Assembly: GCF_964065165.1 (NCBI RefSeq)
Contig: NZ_OZ061549.1
Coordinates: 1,612,001 to 1,676,000 of the forward strand
Source of the DNA: Levilactobacillus yonginensis
GTDB taxonomy: Bacteria; Bacillota; Bacilli; Lactobacillales; Lactobacillaceae
Direction: 5' to 3'
Length of the DNA: 64,000 nucleotides
In this document: piece by piece, positions 34,943-43,283 of the stretch
Layout: each line of letters begins with the position of its first letter
Numbering within the stretch: the first letter of the stretch is position 1
The notes under the pieces: model-generated
Told to the model about the DNA's origin: nothing
The model's database searches: none
Seen by the model: the letters and a program-made list of their open reading frames with translations, nothing else
Position numbers and translations under genes: made by a program

Positions 34943-35413
34943 ATGACCCGTCACAAATTCATCTTCAGCCTACTTGTCATAGGCTTCAGTCTCATCTTTT
35001 TCACGTACAGTGCACCACAGACCGCTAATGCTGCGACCTGGTACGCCGGCACACCCAAGCAGATGCATGGTACCTGGTACACTAAATACCACAAGTTCAA
35101 GCATCCTACCACTAACCATTATTATTATCGTATTCAATACACGACCCGGTTCAAGGGCCAGTCTCACTTGATCAATCTCATTTACTCAAAGAAGAGAAAA
35201 CTGAAGACCAACTCCGCCGGTTATGGCATTGTTTTCAGCCTCATTCACACGAAAGTTGCCACTAACACGTACCTTCTTGGCGGCTACGATAACGGCCAGT
35301 CAGTCAGTTATCAAGTGGCCTCTTTCTCTGGGAAACGGAAGATGACTCTACGCTACCCCACGAATACTAAGCTGACACATTTTAAACGTTTCGGCACCTT
35401 CTACAAGAAATAG
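34943..35413 (+). CDS. small secreted protein with GTWY motif (family member 1)
   Basis: The ATG at 34943 follows AGAGGAGG. 156 residues with a signal peptide ending ANAA near residue 31. The mature part opens with TWYAGTPKQMHGTWYTKYHK and is a basic, Tyr-rich beta protein. The motif 'P-basic-x-x-basic-G-x-W' just after the signal peptide is shared with three other secreted proteins in this window. Function unknown; the size and strand pattern suggest a lipocalin-like barrel, which is a guess. Confidence 0.75.
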   Translation: MTRHKFIFSLLVIGFSLIFFTYSAPQTANAATWYAGTPKQMHGTWYTKYHKFKHPTTNHYYYRIQYTTRFKGQSHLINLIYSKKRKLKTNSAGYGIVFSLIHTKVATNTYLLGGYDNGQSVSYQVASFSGKRKMTLRYPTNTKLTHFKRFGTFYKK

Positions 35414-35434
35414 CTGAAGGGCCTTAAAAGCATG

Positions 35435-35470
35435 AAGAGATTGGGAAAATATCCCAATCTCTTTTTTCGT
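35435..35470 (+). terminator. rho-independent terminator
   Basis: AGAGATTGGGA pairs with TCCCAATCTCT and is followed by TTTTTC. Confidence 0.9.
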
Positions 35471-35581
35471 GATGAAGCTCTTTAATGACCCCATCTATGC
35501 TGCTTAACATCGATAACCAACCCGCTCAAGCTAAGCACTAGTAGTCGGTTCAAATGTCTATACCAACTAAAACGTGTCAAA

Positions 35582-35995
35582 TTAGGATTGTTGGTACCAG
35601 CCGAGATACTCATATTTGCTGGACCAAGCATTTTTAAATTTAAGCTGGTTTTTCTTTTTTATGATTTTTAGCCGGGATGATTTCTCCGTGAGTTCTCCCA
35701 TTTGATACGTTCCCACCAAAAGATAAGTTCCTTTACCCGTTTGGCGGTACTTTATATTAGTCCACTTCGATTCAGTGTGGTGCTTGCGAGCTAAGTCGAT
35801 TGACTTGCCGCTAACCTTAAAATGCATGGTGATTTTGGTGCCCTGATTGTGATACGTCCGTTGCCAGATTCCCCGTAGGGCCTTAGGCGTTCCCACGTGC
35901 CAATTGGCTGCCTCAGCCTGAGTGGTTGTCATCACCACCCCCATCGTCAAAGCCGTCAGACCCATTATCCATACTTTCTCCGTTTTACGCATCAT
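35582..35995 (-). CDS. small secreted protein with GTWY-type motif (family member 2)
   Basis: 137 residues behind TGGAGGG (ATG at 35995 or 35992). Signal peptide ends AEAA near residue 29. The mature start NWHVGTPKALRGIWQRTYHN closely parallels the 34943 protein, although it reads in the opposite direction. The rest is basic and strand-rich. Function unknown. Confidence 0.72.
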   Translation of the reverse strand: MMRKTEKVWIMGLTALTMGVVMTTTQAEAANWHVGTPKALRGIWQRTYHNQGTKITMHFKVSGKSIDLARKHHTESKWTNIKYRQTGKGTYLLVGTYQMGELTEKSSRLKIIKKKNQLKFKNAWSSKYEYLGWYQQS

Positions 35996-36291
35996 CTTCG
36001 CCCTCCAGAATCGTTTTTTCAGCTATTTAGCGACAGTGGTTAGTTACCAGAATCAGTATACCAACTGCTCAACGAAAATCCCTTTGGGACTGCTTACAAG
36101 TTTTTTTATAACAAGCTACCTCACAGCCAACCCCAGTAATGCTTGATTTAGGTGGATTCTAAATGATCTGACAGAGTTCAGCTATATCCATCACTGTCTT
36201 TCATAAGCTGAACAGTAGCTTCATTCACACACAGTTTGAAAAACATTTCCCAGGTTAACTGCTGGGGTTAGACACTTGATAGTCAACACGT

Positions 36292-36305
36292 ATAACCCGG
36301 GTTAT
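36292..36305. promoter_or_regulatory. 14-bp perfect palindrome
   Basis: ATAACCCGGGTTAT lies 5 bp before parS-like site 3. It shares the CCCGGG core of Noc binding sites (ATTTCCCGGGAAAT) but differs in the arms. Confidence 0.4.
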
Positions 36306-36310
36306 CGTTC

Positions 36311-36326
36311 TGTTCCACATGAAACA
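36311..36326. promoter_or_regulatory. parS-like 16-bp palindrome (site 3)
   Basis: TGTTCCACATGAAACA, one base from the parS consensus TGTTCCACGTGAAACA. Identical to sites 4 and 6. Confidence 0.5.
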
Positions 36327-36406
36327 AATCTCCGTTCTTCCATTTTTCTTCACATATTCTAAGGTATAATTGAGGTAACAGTTTATCTCAGAAAGGAGCG
36401 GTCTTC

Positions 36407-37309
36407 ATCCTCAGAAAAGTTCTCAAAGCTGGCCTTAGCTTGCTAGCAATTAGTGCCGTTGCATTAGGCGGTGGCCTCTTGGCTAAAGCCCAAACTGAAA
36501 AGCCTAGTGCTCTGGTTAAGGTCGGAGACTACACCGCCAGCACAGACTTCTTAAACCTCAGTGCCTACTACAAGACAACTAAACCGGTCACAGTAAAAGT
36601 TGCCTACTTGCCCACTTACAAGGCGGGGCAAGCTATCATGCAGAAGCTAACGTTGCCTGCCGGAATCACGGTAGCGGGAAATTTAACGACAACGAAAAAA
36701 GGCAGCTATTTGGTCCCTAGCCTTCAGCTATACTTAGCCCGTCTCAGTTACCCTGCTCTCCTAAATAGTGCCAAAGCTGGCTACACCATGGACCCTGGTG
36801 CTGGTGCTTATGACCCGCAAGCCTCAATTACATCCACGGAGAAATTAGCCGGCTTCAAGCGAGTTAAAGCTCCTATCTACATGCCAGGTTATAGTCATGG
36901 TGACTTATATATTGGTGGCGCCAAGGCGGCGTTGAGCCCAATTGAACCACATACAACCAGTCTTCGTATCACGCCAGACGGCTACGTTGAAGTCCTCAAG
37001 TACGACAATAAAGCCAATTCTGGCTTGGGTTTTGCCCAAAAACCATACAGCATTGCAAAAATTACCAAAACTAGCTTTAATGATCCTTACCGCAAGCTAT
37101 ACTTTAGCCATGATTTAAAGGGTGTTAATACTAAACGGGTCAGCCATTCTGGAACTTATCAGTATTGTCTGACGCTAAAGAATCTACACACACCCCAACA
37201 TACTACTGGCAACCCCACTAAGGGAACTGCCGGCACCTTTGATAGCCTTTATACCATCGGCGGCACCAAATACTACACCTTCATTGGCTATGATGGCGTG
37301 AGTGATTAA
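36407..37309 (+). CDS. secreted hypothetical protein with apparent ATC start codon
   Basis: AAAGGAG at 36392-36398 stands 8 bp before ATC at 36407. Reading from there gives LRKVLKAGLSLLAISAVALG, a normal signal peptide with a basic n-region. The first usual start in frame (TTG 36440) has no site and would remove the basic part. The start is therefore probably ATC, either a rare non-AUG start or a mutated ATG. TATAAT at 36364-36369 is a likely -10. The 300-residue product is a beta-rich extracellular protein of no family known to me. Confidence 0.65.
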   Translation: MLRKVLKAGLSLLAISAVALGGGLLAKAQTEKPSALVKVGDYTASTDFLNLSAYYKTTKPVTVKVAYLPTYKAGQAIMQKLTLPAGITVAGNLTTTKKGSYLVPSLQLYLARLSYPALLNSAKAGYTMDPGAGAYDPQASITSTEKLAGFKRVKAPIYMPGYSHGDLYIGGAKAALSPIEPHTTSLRITPDGYVEVLKYDNKANSGLGFAQKPYSIAKITKTSFNDPYRKLYFSHDLKGVNTKRVSHSGTYQYCLTLKNLHTPQHTTGNPTKGTAGTFDSLYTIGGTKYYTFIGYDGVSD

Positions 37310-37443
37310 CGTTCAGCATAACCCCGCCGCAACCTAACCTGGCTACGACGGGTTTGCTTGTCCTGATGATTAAGCTGGGTAACCGCCATTGTAGATTCGT
37401 CGTGGTAAACTAAACCTTAGAAAATCCTAAGGAGGCGCAAGTA

Positions 37444-37566
37444 ATGAAACAACTTTTTAAATTCATCCTGGCGATCCTGTTAATGGGCGCAGTGGCCGGT
37501 GTGGCTTTAACCAAAACTGCAACGGCAGAAAGCCACGCAACGACGACGGTTGTCCATACTAAATAA
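37444..37566 (+). CDS. 40-residue secreted peptide
   Basis: AAGGAGG lies 8 bp before ATG 37444. The peptide starts MKQLFKFILAILLMGAVAG, a signal sequence, with a possible AxA cleavage site (TATA) near residue 28. This would leave a mature tail of about twelve residues, ESHATTTVVHTK. A strong terminator follows. A ribosome binding site, a signal sequence and a terminator in 160 bp support a real gene. It could be a peptide signal or a wall-associated peptide; there is no direct evidence for either. Confidence 0.7.
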   Translation: MKQLFKFILAILLMGAVAGVALTKTATAESHATTTVVHTK

Positions 37567-37572
37567 CGACCG

Positions 37573-37612
37573 AGCGGGCGTCTGATTGACTTCAATCAGA
37601 CGCTTTTTTTAA
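37573..37612 (+). terminator. terminator after the 40-residue peptide gene
   Basis: GCGTCTGATTGA pairs with TCAATCAGACGC and is followed by TTTTTTT. Confidence 0.9.
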
Positions 37613-37989
37613 TGCGCAACTAATTGCCAGGTCACCCCAAATTTGTCGGTCACCCACGTGACTTGTTCAAAGCCTGCCATGGCCATGGGACCCATTAAGA
37701 CCTTGCCACCCTCTTCCAATTGGTCAAAAAGCTGCCAAAATTCCTCAACTGAGTCACACTCAATGTAAAGTGAAGTGCCCCAGTCAATGGGAGCTTGTTC
37801 ATCGGCTCCCATATCAAATAAGCCCAGTGTAATGCCATGCATCTCCAGTTGACTATTTAAGACTAACTCCGGTCGGTCCGGGTACGGCGTCACGGATAAG
37901 ACTTTCGTATTGGGAAACACGGTCGTGTAAAAGGCTAATGCCTCTCTTGTCTGCGTTTTAAAAGCAAAATATGTAATCGGTGCTTGCAT
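37609..37989 (-). CDS. PhnB-like VOC/glyoxalase-fold protein
   Basis: The ATG at 37989 follows GGAGGG. 126 residues: APITYFAFKTQTREALAFYT, LVLNSQLEMHGITLGLFDMG and WGTSLYIECDSVEEFWQLFD match the PhnB-like 3-demethylubiquinone-9-methyltransferase-type VOC domain (PF06983). A late FGVTWQLV strand closes the fold. These proteins are common in Firmicutes and their substrate is usually unknown. Confidence 0.85.
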   Translation of the reverse strand: MQAPITYFAFKTQTREALAFYTTVFPNTKVLSVTPYPDRPELVLNSQLEMHGITLGLFDMGADEQAPIDWGTSLYIECDSVEEFWQLFDQLEEGGKVLMGPMAMAGFEQVTWVTDKFGVTWQLVAH

Positions 37990-38225
37990 ATGAATCCCTC
38001 CAACAACCTTATTGGTTCCAGAATACCACGTGCCTTTACTTTTCACGATAATTCTATCCCGGAAATAATCGTAGGGTCCAAATGGCCTCGCACCACGATT
38101 AACCAGTGGCGCCTCAGACTACCCACCAAGCAGCTTAACGGGTAAAACGATTCTTTCCCGCTCCCCTTTGATTCATGCTATGATGGCCTCAATAACCGGT
38201 CACCTTTTGGAGGAGGAGATTGCAG

Positions 38226-38297
38226 TTGGCTAAGTTCATTTCATGCTTTGCTGCTTTATTTACAACGGTTTGTATCATGACTTTCGGACGAAATTAA
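38226..38297 (+). CDS. 23-residue hydrophobic peptide
   Basis: GGAGGAGGAG lies 7 bp before TTG 38226. The frame encodes M(TTG)AKFISCFAALFTTVCIMTF followed by GRN and a stop: one short membrane-spanning helix with two Cys. An extended -10 (TGCTATGAT, 38174-38182) precedes it and a strong terminator follows at 38301-38345, so this is a complete transcription unit of about 150 bp. The product resembles no family I know; small hydrophobic toxins and membrane regulators have this architecture. Confidence 0.6.
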   Translation: MAKFISCFAALFTTVCIMTFGRN

Positions 38298-38300
38298 CCT

Positions 38301-38345
38301 CAAAGGACCTTGAACGCCATTCGTGAACGTTCAAGGTCCTTTGAC
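38301..38345. terminator. terminator, probably bidirectional
   Basis: AAAGGACCTTGAACG pairs with CGTTCAAGGTCCTTT. It serves the peptide gene and the convergent jetD. Confidence 0.85.
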
Positions 38346-38354
38346 TCTCAAAAA

Positions 38355-39155
38355 CTATAACCAACCTGGAATCAGGTTTTCATAATCCGTAATCAGTTGT
38401 TCCTGCTCGACAAATTTTCCCATTAGCGAGATTGAATTCATCTCTTGCTGGAATCTAGGTGTCGTAACTGCCAACCGATGCGTTCGTTTTGCCGCTATTT
38501 TTCCTTTTAAGGTTAACCACTTCGATACATTTTCAGGCGTTTGGATTGCTGTGAACTCAGCTATCGACGTCTCATTAAGTTGTCTGTACAAATGATCGGC
38601 CATCTGAATGCCACGACTGTCTAAATCGCCCAAATAAGTCACTTGTAAGCCTCGCTGCTCCAATCTCTGTAACAACTTAATATACGCCTCGTTAAAGTCA
38701 TTCCCTGCCTGATTGATTAACGACCAATCTGGGTGTAAGTGTACTAACCACACAAAGACACCATTATTTTCCACAACAACCGCCCGCTTAGTCTTGAGCG
38801 GAAATGATTTCATTTCTTCAATTTGCCACGGATTTAACGTCAACGGCTGCGGTAAACTTGTTTCAAAAACGTTGGCACAAGTAAATGCCATCCCTATCAA
38901 CTTAGCAGTCATTTCATTCACGGAGTGCTTTTCAAAGACATTCCGCAAGACCCACTGATAATATTGGTAAACTACTGGATTTTCATACGGATCACTCAAA
39001 CTATGAGCCGTGAATCCTAGATCAACTGCTTGCTGGCCCCGGGGCGGTAAAAAGATTCCGCGCGCTATCTGCTCAAATAGCTTATCCAATTGCTGGGCTT
39101 CAATAGGTGCCGTCTTGCCAGTCTCAGCCTCATAGCGCCGCGAATACTCACTCAT
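38355..39155 (-). CDS. jetD: Wadjet subunit JetD (Toprim nuclease)
   Basis: 266 residues. The ATG at 39155 lies 6 bp after GGGGGG; the ATG at 39161 is too close to it. The C-terminal half has a Toprim pattern: RAVVVENNGVF with Glu129, and VTYLGDLDSRGIQMA with Asp177 and Asp179, the metal ligands. In Wadjet systems JetD cleaves circular DNA that JetABC has reeled in. It is short for JetD, with a reduced N-terminal arm. It overlaps the end of jetC by 8 bp as last gene of the operon. The pattern is nearest DUF2399-type JetD, but the subtype is not certain. Confidence 0.8.
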   Translation of the reverse strand: MSEYSRRYEAETGKTAPIEAQQLDKLFEQIARGIFLPPRGQQAVDLGFTAHSLSDPYENPVVYQYYQWVLRNVFEKHSVNEMTAKLIGMAFTCANVFETSLPQPLTLNPWQIEEMKSFPLKTKRAVVVENNGVFVWLVHLHPDWSLINQAGNDFNEAYIKLLQRLEQRGLQVTYLGDLDSRGIQMADHLYRQLNETSIAEFTAIQTPENVSKWLTLKGKIAAKRTHRLAVTTPRFQQEMNSISLMGKFVEQEQLITDYENLIPGWL

Positions 39156-42100
39156 GCGCATCCCCCCAAGTTAGCGCTTCATTAATAATATTTTCATGGA
39201 AACGTCCATCATTTTGATTCCGTGGTGCAATGACATCATAAGCAATATTATCCACCCGATCGGCCAAAATTTTATTTTGAGCCCCACTAGGCATGGTAGC
39301 AATAAAATTAAAGCCAAAACGTGAAATCGTCTTCGCAAATGATTTGGCAGTTTCAGGGTCCAGCTTATCTGCAAACTCATCAAACATTACCAAATATGGG
39401 GCATCTTGCAACGTTGCTTGACGTAGAACCATTTTAGGCACTAATAGGAGCGGCAATACCATTGCCTGCGCCTTTTCAGCTCCTGATCCACCAGACTGAA
39501 CAAACTTATCATCAACCTCTTCATAATTGTCTTCAGCGCTTTGGCGGCGCTTAATCAACACCTTAAATGCTGACCATTGGCGTGTATCCAATAGCTTTTG
39601 AGCAGCCGCCATAAAGAGTTCCTCATCATCGGCAATTGACAGATCCGTCGCTAATTTCTCTAAGCGGTTTTGAATCTCCGCCGTTAATACTGGTCGATCT
39701 GTTAGCTTGGGATTGCACGCTTCATCAATTACCTCATCTGCAACTTCAGAGGGTGTCAATTCAATTTTTAGCTTGATACTTTGCTCACGACTGACCCCTT
39801 CCAACAGCATTCGATTATAATCTGTAATTAATTTATATTGCGCAGTAATCCGTTGGACGGCCGCCGTCAGATACGTGTCTAGCGCCACATTATTTCCGAG
39901 CTGCAACTCCGTCAACTTCTTAGCCACATGATTTTCATCCGTCGCCATGAGTAACTGGGCCCGGTTAATATCAAAATTGACCATAATCACGTCGTTGCGG
40001 TTAATTGTTCGATGTTGCCGCATCGCACTGGCAATATCTGAATAACCCCGCTCTTCAAATATCGTATCTAAAGCATTGCGGTCAATGCCATTACTACCAT
40101 TATCATGAATCAAGCGAGCAAGCCGATCACCCGTTTCACCATAACTACTATTACGCACCTGACTCCGATTATTCTGCACAAAGTCAATCGCTGCAATCAC
40201 GGTATCAAGTTGTACATTTTCTGGATGATAGGGTGCTAGTAATTGCAGCACCTGCAAACCAGCCGCGTCTAATTGTGCTAATTTTTCCGCAAACCGTTTG
40301 ATTTCCGATTGGGAATTTGCGATTCGTTCCTCTGCCTTAGCCCGTTTAGCACCTAAGTTTTGTTGCTCAGTCAAAAACTTCTGATAGTCCTTTTCGGCCT
40401 GCTCAATTTTCACATCAATTTCGGTATCAACTACTAACTGATCATGGCGTTCTTGTAATTTGTCAATGTCGCTAGTTACCCGTTGCTCATCAAAATTTTG
40501 TTCAATATCAACAGCAGCAATTTGACGTTCACAGAAATTCTGTTGGGTCAGTAGTTGCTTAACTTGTTGGTCCAACCGTTCTAACTGCCGCAAGTTTTCA
40601 GTCAGGCTTTCCCGGAGCTTAGTCAGGTGCAGGATAAAATCAGGTAGGCTTAAAATCCCCTTCAAATCTGGATGCTTGGCCAGCAATTCCTGCTGCTTTA
40701 ATAGAAGTTGCTCGAACTGTGTGCTCATTTTAGCCGCCCCGGCTTCATGAACTTCTAAGTTATCTTGATGTAAATCATGCCGGACACGACCTTGCAACGG
40801 CCCCGCAGCACGCTTGTCAATGCGCGTGTCTAAAGTTGTCCGCATATCACTGACAATCTTAATATCCTGGCCGACGCGCTCCTTAGCACGTTCATCATTT
40901 TGATATTTGGTCACTGCACTTTTCATTTGCCGCAGATAGTCACCTAAGTCTTGATTCAACTTAGCGTTTTCTACTTCAGTGACAACTGTCGTTAATTCTG
41001 GACGGTCCTTTGCAGCAGCCGCCAGCTCGGTCAACAGCGGTTGAATAGAGTGTTCACGAATCTCCTGACTCTGTTGCTGGCAATCTGCCTGGCTCCGCGT
41101 AATCTTTGTCAATTCATCTTTTAATCCCTGTAACTGCTTCAATTGACTTCGATACGTTGCTAGTCGTTGTGTCAGACTATTTATTTGTTGTTGATAATCC
41201 TTTCTCCGCTGAATCAATCCCTCTTGATTAGCCTTTTCTTGCCGTAAACTTTCCAAGTTCTGCGTACTAGCCTTTAAATTGTCAGTAATCAACTGCAGTT
41301 GCTCTTCCACCGTACCAATCACTTGCTGTGCCTGATCGATTTGTTCCTTTTTCGCTTCACTATCCTGGGTCACTTGGCTATACGGATCCAAAATATTTTC
41401 ACGGATGTGATTCAAATTACGCCAAAATACGTCCTTTTTAATTTTATCCAGTCGCTCCTGCGCCCGTTTAATTCGTTGGAGCATGCCGTTAGTCTGATTA
41501 ACGTCTCGTTGACTCTCAGCAACCTGCCCAATCATGTCGGGATCAATCCCCTCTTGCGCATTCTTCAAAGCTTCCCGAATTGGCGTAAACCGGGCATTCC
41601 CCGCTGTTAGGATTGGCGACGCTAATAACTTTTAGACGGACGCTAATTTAGCCAGGTCGGCACCACCCGTGAACCCATATACCTGGGTCGCCACGTACTC
41701 TCGATAATGCACCGCTTGTTTAAAAATATGCAACTGATCGCCCAAACCTTTATTAGCAGCTGCAAAATCGTCTTCTTCCAAGCTCTTACCATCCTGGTCA
41801 GTCGTTACCAACTGAATTGGAGCTGTTGGTTGCGGATTGATGACGACAAACCACCAGGTGGGTTTGCGCTGTTCACCAACGACTCGGTGGGCACCTAAAC
41901 CCAAGATAACCTGCCGCTTCGCCGACCGAAAATCAATATAACTGTAGCCGGTTCGGACCTTCATTGCTCCGGGACCCCAGCCTAACAGCATGCTTTCAAA
42001 ATTACGTGAATCACGTTTACTGCTATGCGGATTCACCGATTTATCCAGATGGTCCGTCCCTTTTGCTGCGTTAAACGAAGGCGTCGCGATGGAACCATCT

Positions 42101-42264
42101 ACCAACATAGGAAAGAAACAATTGGCTAACGTTGTCTTCCCTGCAGCATTTTCACCAATTAACGTGAGGTTACCATTCTTGGCCGCATTTAAATCTAATT
42201 TGACATACTTATTAAAATTTCGTAGATGAAAACTAACCGGTGTCAATTGCTCACGTAATGTCAT
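39148..42264 (-). pseudogene. jetC: Wadjet SMC-like ATPase JetC, interrupted by an in-frame stop
   Basis: One continuous frame of 1038 codons is broken by a single TAA at 41632-41634 (codon 211). Both sides are otherwise open and in the same frame. The N-terminal part has the Walker A GENAAGKTT (37-45). The rest has long coiled coils (about 230-450 and 480-640), the ABC signature GGSGAEK and the Walker B PYLVMFDEFADKLDPETA. It starts with an ATGA overlap with jetB. No ribosome binding site supports restart after the stop. The stop would remove the coiled coils, signature and Walker B, so without readthrough the system should be inactive. A sequencing error is possible. Confidence 0.85.
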
Positions 42265-43283
42265 TCCGTAAGTTCCCCCTCATTTTCAGTAATTTCGTCA
42301 TCCGTACGCATCGCAAACCGCTTCGCAATCGGTGTAGGGCTTGCATACCCGTCCCGCAAAATGACCAAATCATTCTCAAGTAAAGCTTCTTTAACTAAAC
42401 TAGGACTGATGGTGTGGTCAGGATAAATTTGACGTGTTATAAGTTGAATTCGTCCCATCAATTGCGTAATCGGCAATCCCACTCCTAAAGACTTTGCGAC
42501 GGAAATTGCTACGACAAACGGTTTTGCACGACTGGGCTTGCGTCGTGTATCCAATAGCATCGCATACCCATCCCCGCACTCTAGCACAAACCGTCCGAGC
42601 TGGTCCCACTGGCTAGCAATTTCTACCTTGTGGGTCAAAAGATCTGGCCACAGCGGTGACGAACTACTGAGATAGCGCTTATTTAAAAGCGCCCGGTTCA
42701 CCCTTTGAATCGGTGTTAATGCTTGGCTATCATGTTTCCTTTGCAAATAGTTGATTAAGCTTTGGGCAAAATAGTTGAAGTCTGGACTGACATCCCAATA
42801 ATCGTCAACCTCTTGGCTCTGTTCCGTTGGGCTTAGCTCCGGCATATCAGGAATAAAGAGACCAAACCGTTCCACAAATAAATCAGTGATCTGCCGCCGA
42901 ATTTCCTTTTCGTCTAACGCAGTCACTTCGCTATGGACCTGACGGATAATCGTTTGAGCAAGAACTACCCGATCACTTTGGGTATTTTGCAATTCTGGCA
43001 AGTTGATTACTGCCTTAATCGTCGCTAACAAAACGTGAATAGTCTCTGCATCCATTCGGCGTGCCCCAAACAAGAACAAAAGATTTTCCTGATAATTTTC
43101 CGGAACCATTCCCAACAAATCTTTGAAGAATTTATTTAAATGGATCTGAAATTGTGGCCGCTTCAGAGCGTTAATGGCCTCAATCGTAGCTTTCGATTTT
43201 TGAGGAGTCACCCGACTACCAAAAATTCCTTGATCAAACAACTGATTCACAATCAATCGTTCGTTTGCTTGTAGGTTACTCAT
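42261..43283 (-). CDS. jetB: Wadjet subunit JetB (MukE-like)
   Basis: 340 residues. The ATG at 43283 follows GAGGAGGAG and overlaps jetA by 8 bp; its end overlaps jetC as ATGA. The protein is helical with winged-helix-like segments, for example SPSLVKEALLENDLVILRDG near the C-terminus. No enzyme motif is seen. Assignment comes from the position between a kleisin-like and an SMC-like gene, as in jetABCD operons where JetB is the MukE/KITE-like partner. Confidence 0.75.
   Translation of the reverse strand: MSNLQANERLIVNQLFDQGIFGSRVTPQKSKATIEAINALKRPQFQIHLNKFFKDLLGMVPENYQENLLFLFGARRMDAETIHVLLATIKAVINLPELQNTQSDRVVLAQTIIRQVHSEVTALDEKEIRRQITDLFVERFGLFIPDMPELSPTEQSQEVDDYWDVSPDFNYFAQSLINYLQRKHDSQALTPIQRVNRALLNKRYLSSSSPLWPDLLTHKVEIASQWDQLGRFVLECGDGYAMLLDTRRKPSRAKPFVVAISVAKSLGVGLPITQLMGRIQLITRQIYPDHTISPSLVKEALLENDLVILRDGYASPTPIAKRFAMRTDDEITENEGELTE

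Noticed and set aside
39148..41568. Separate 806-codon gene starting at TTG 41568
   Set aside because: It is in the same frame as the upstream Walker A segment with only one stop between, and the TTG has no usable ribosome binding site; it is treated as part of the interrupted jetC.
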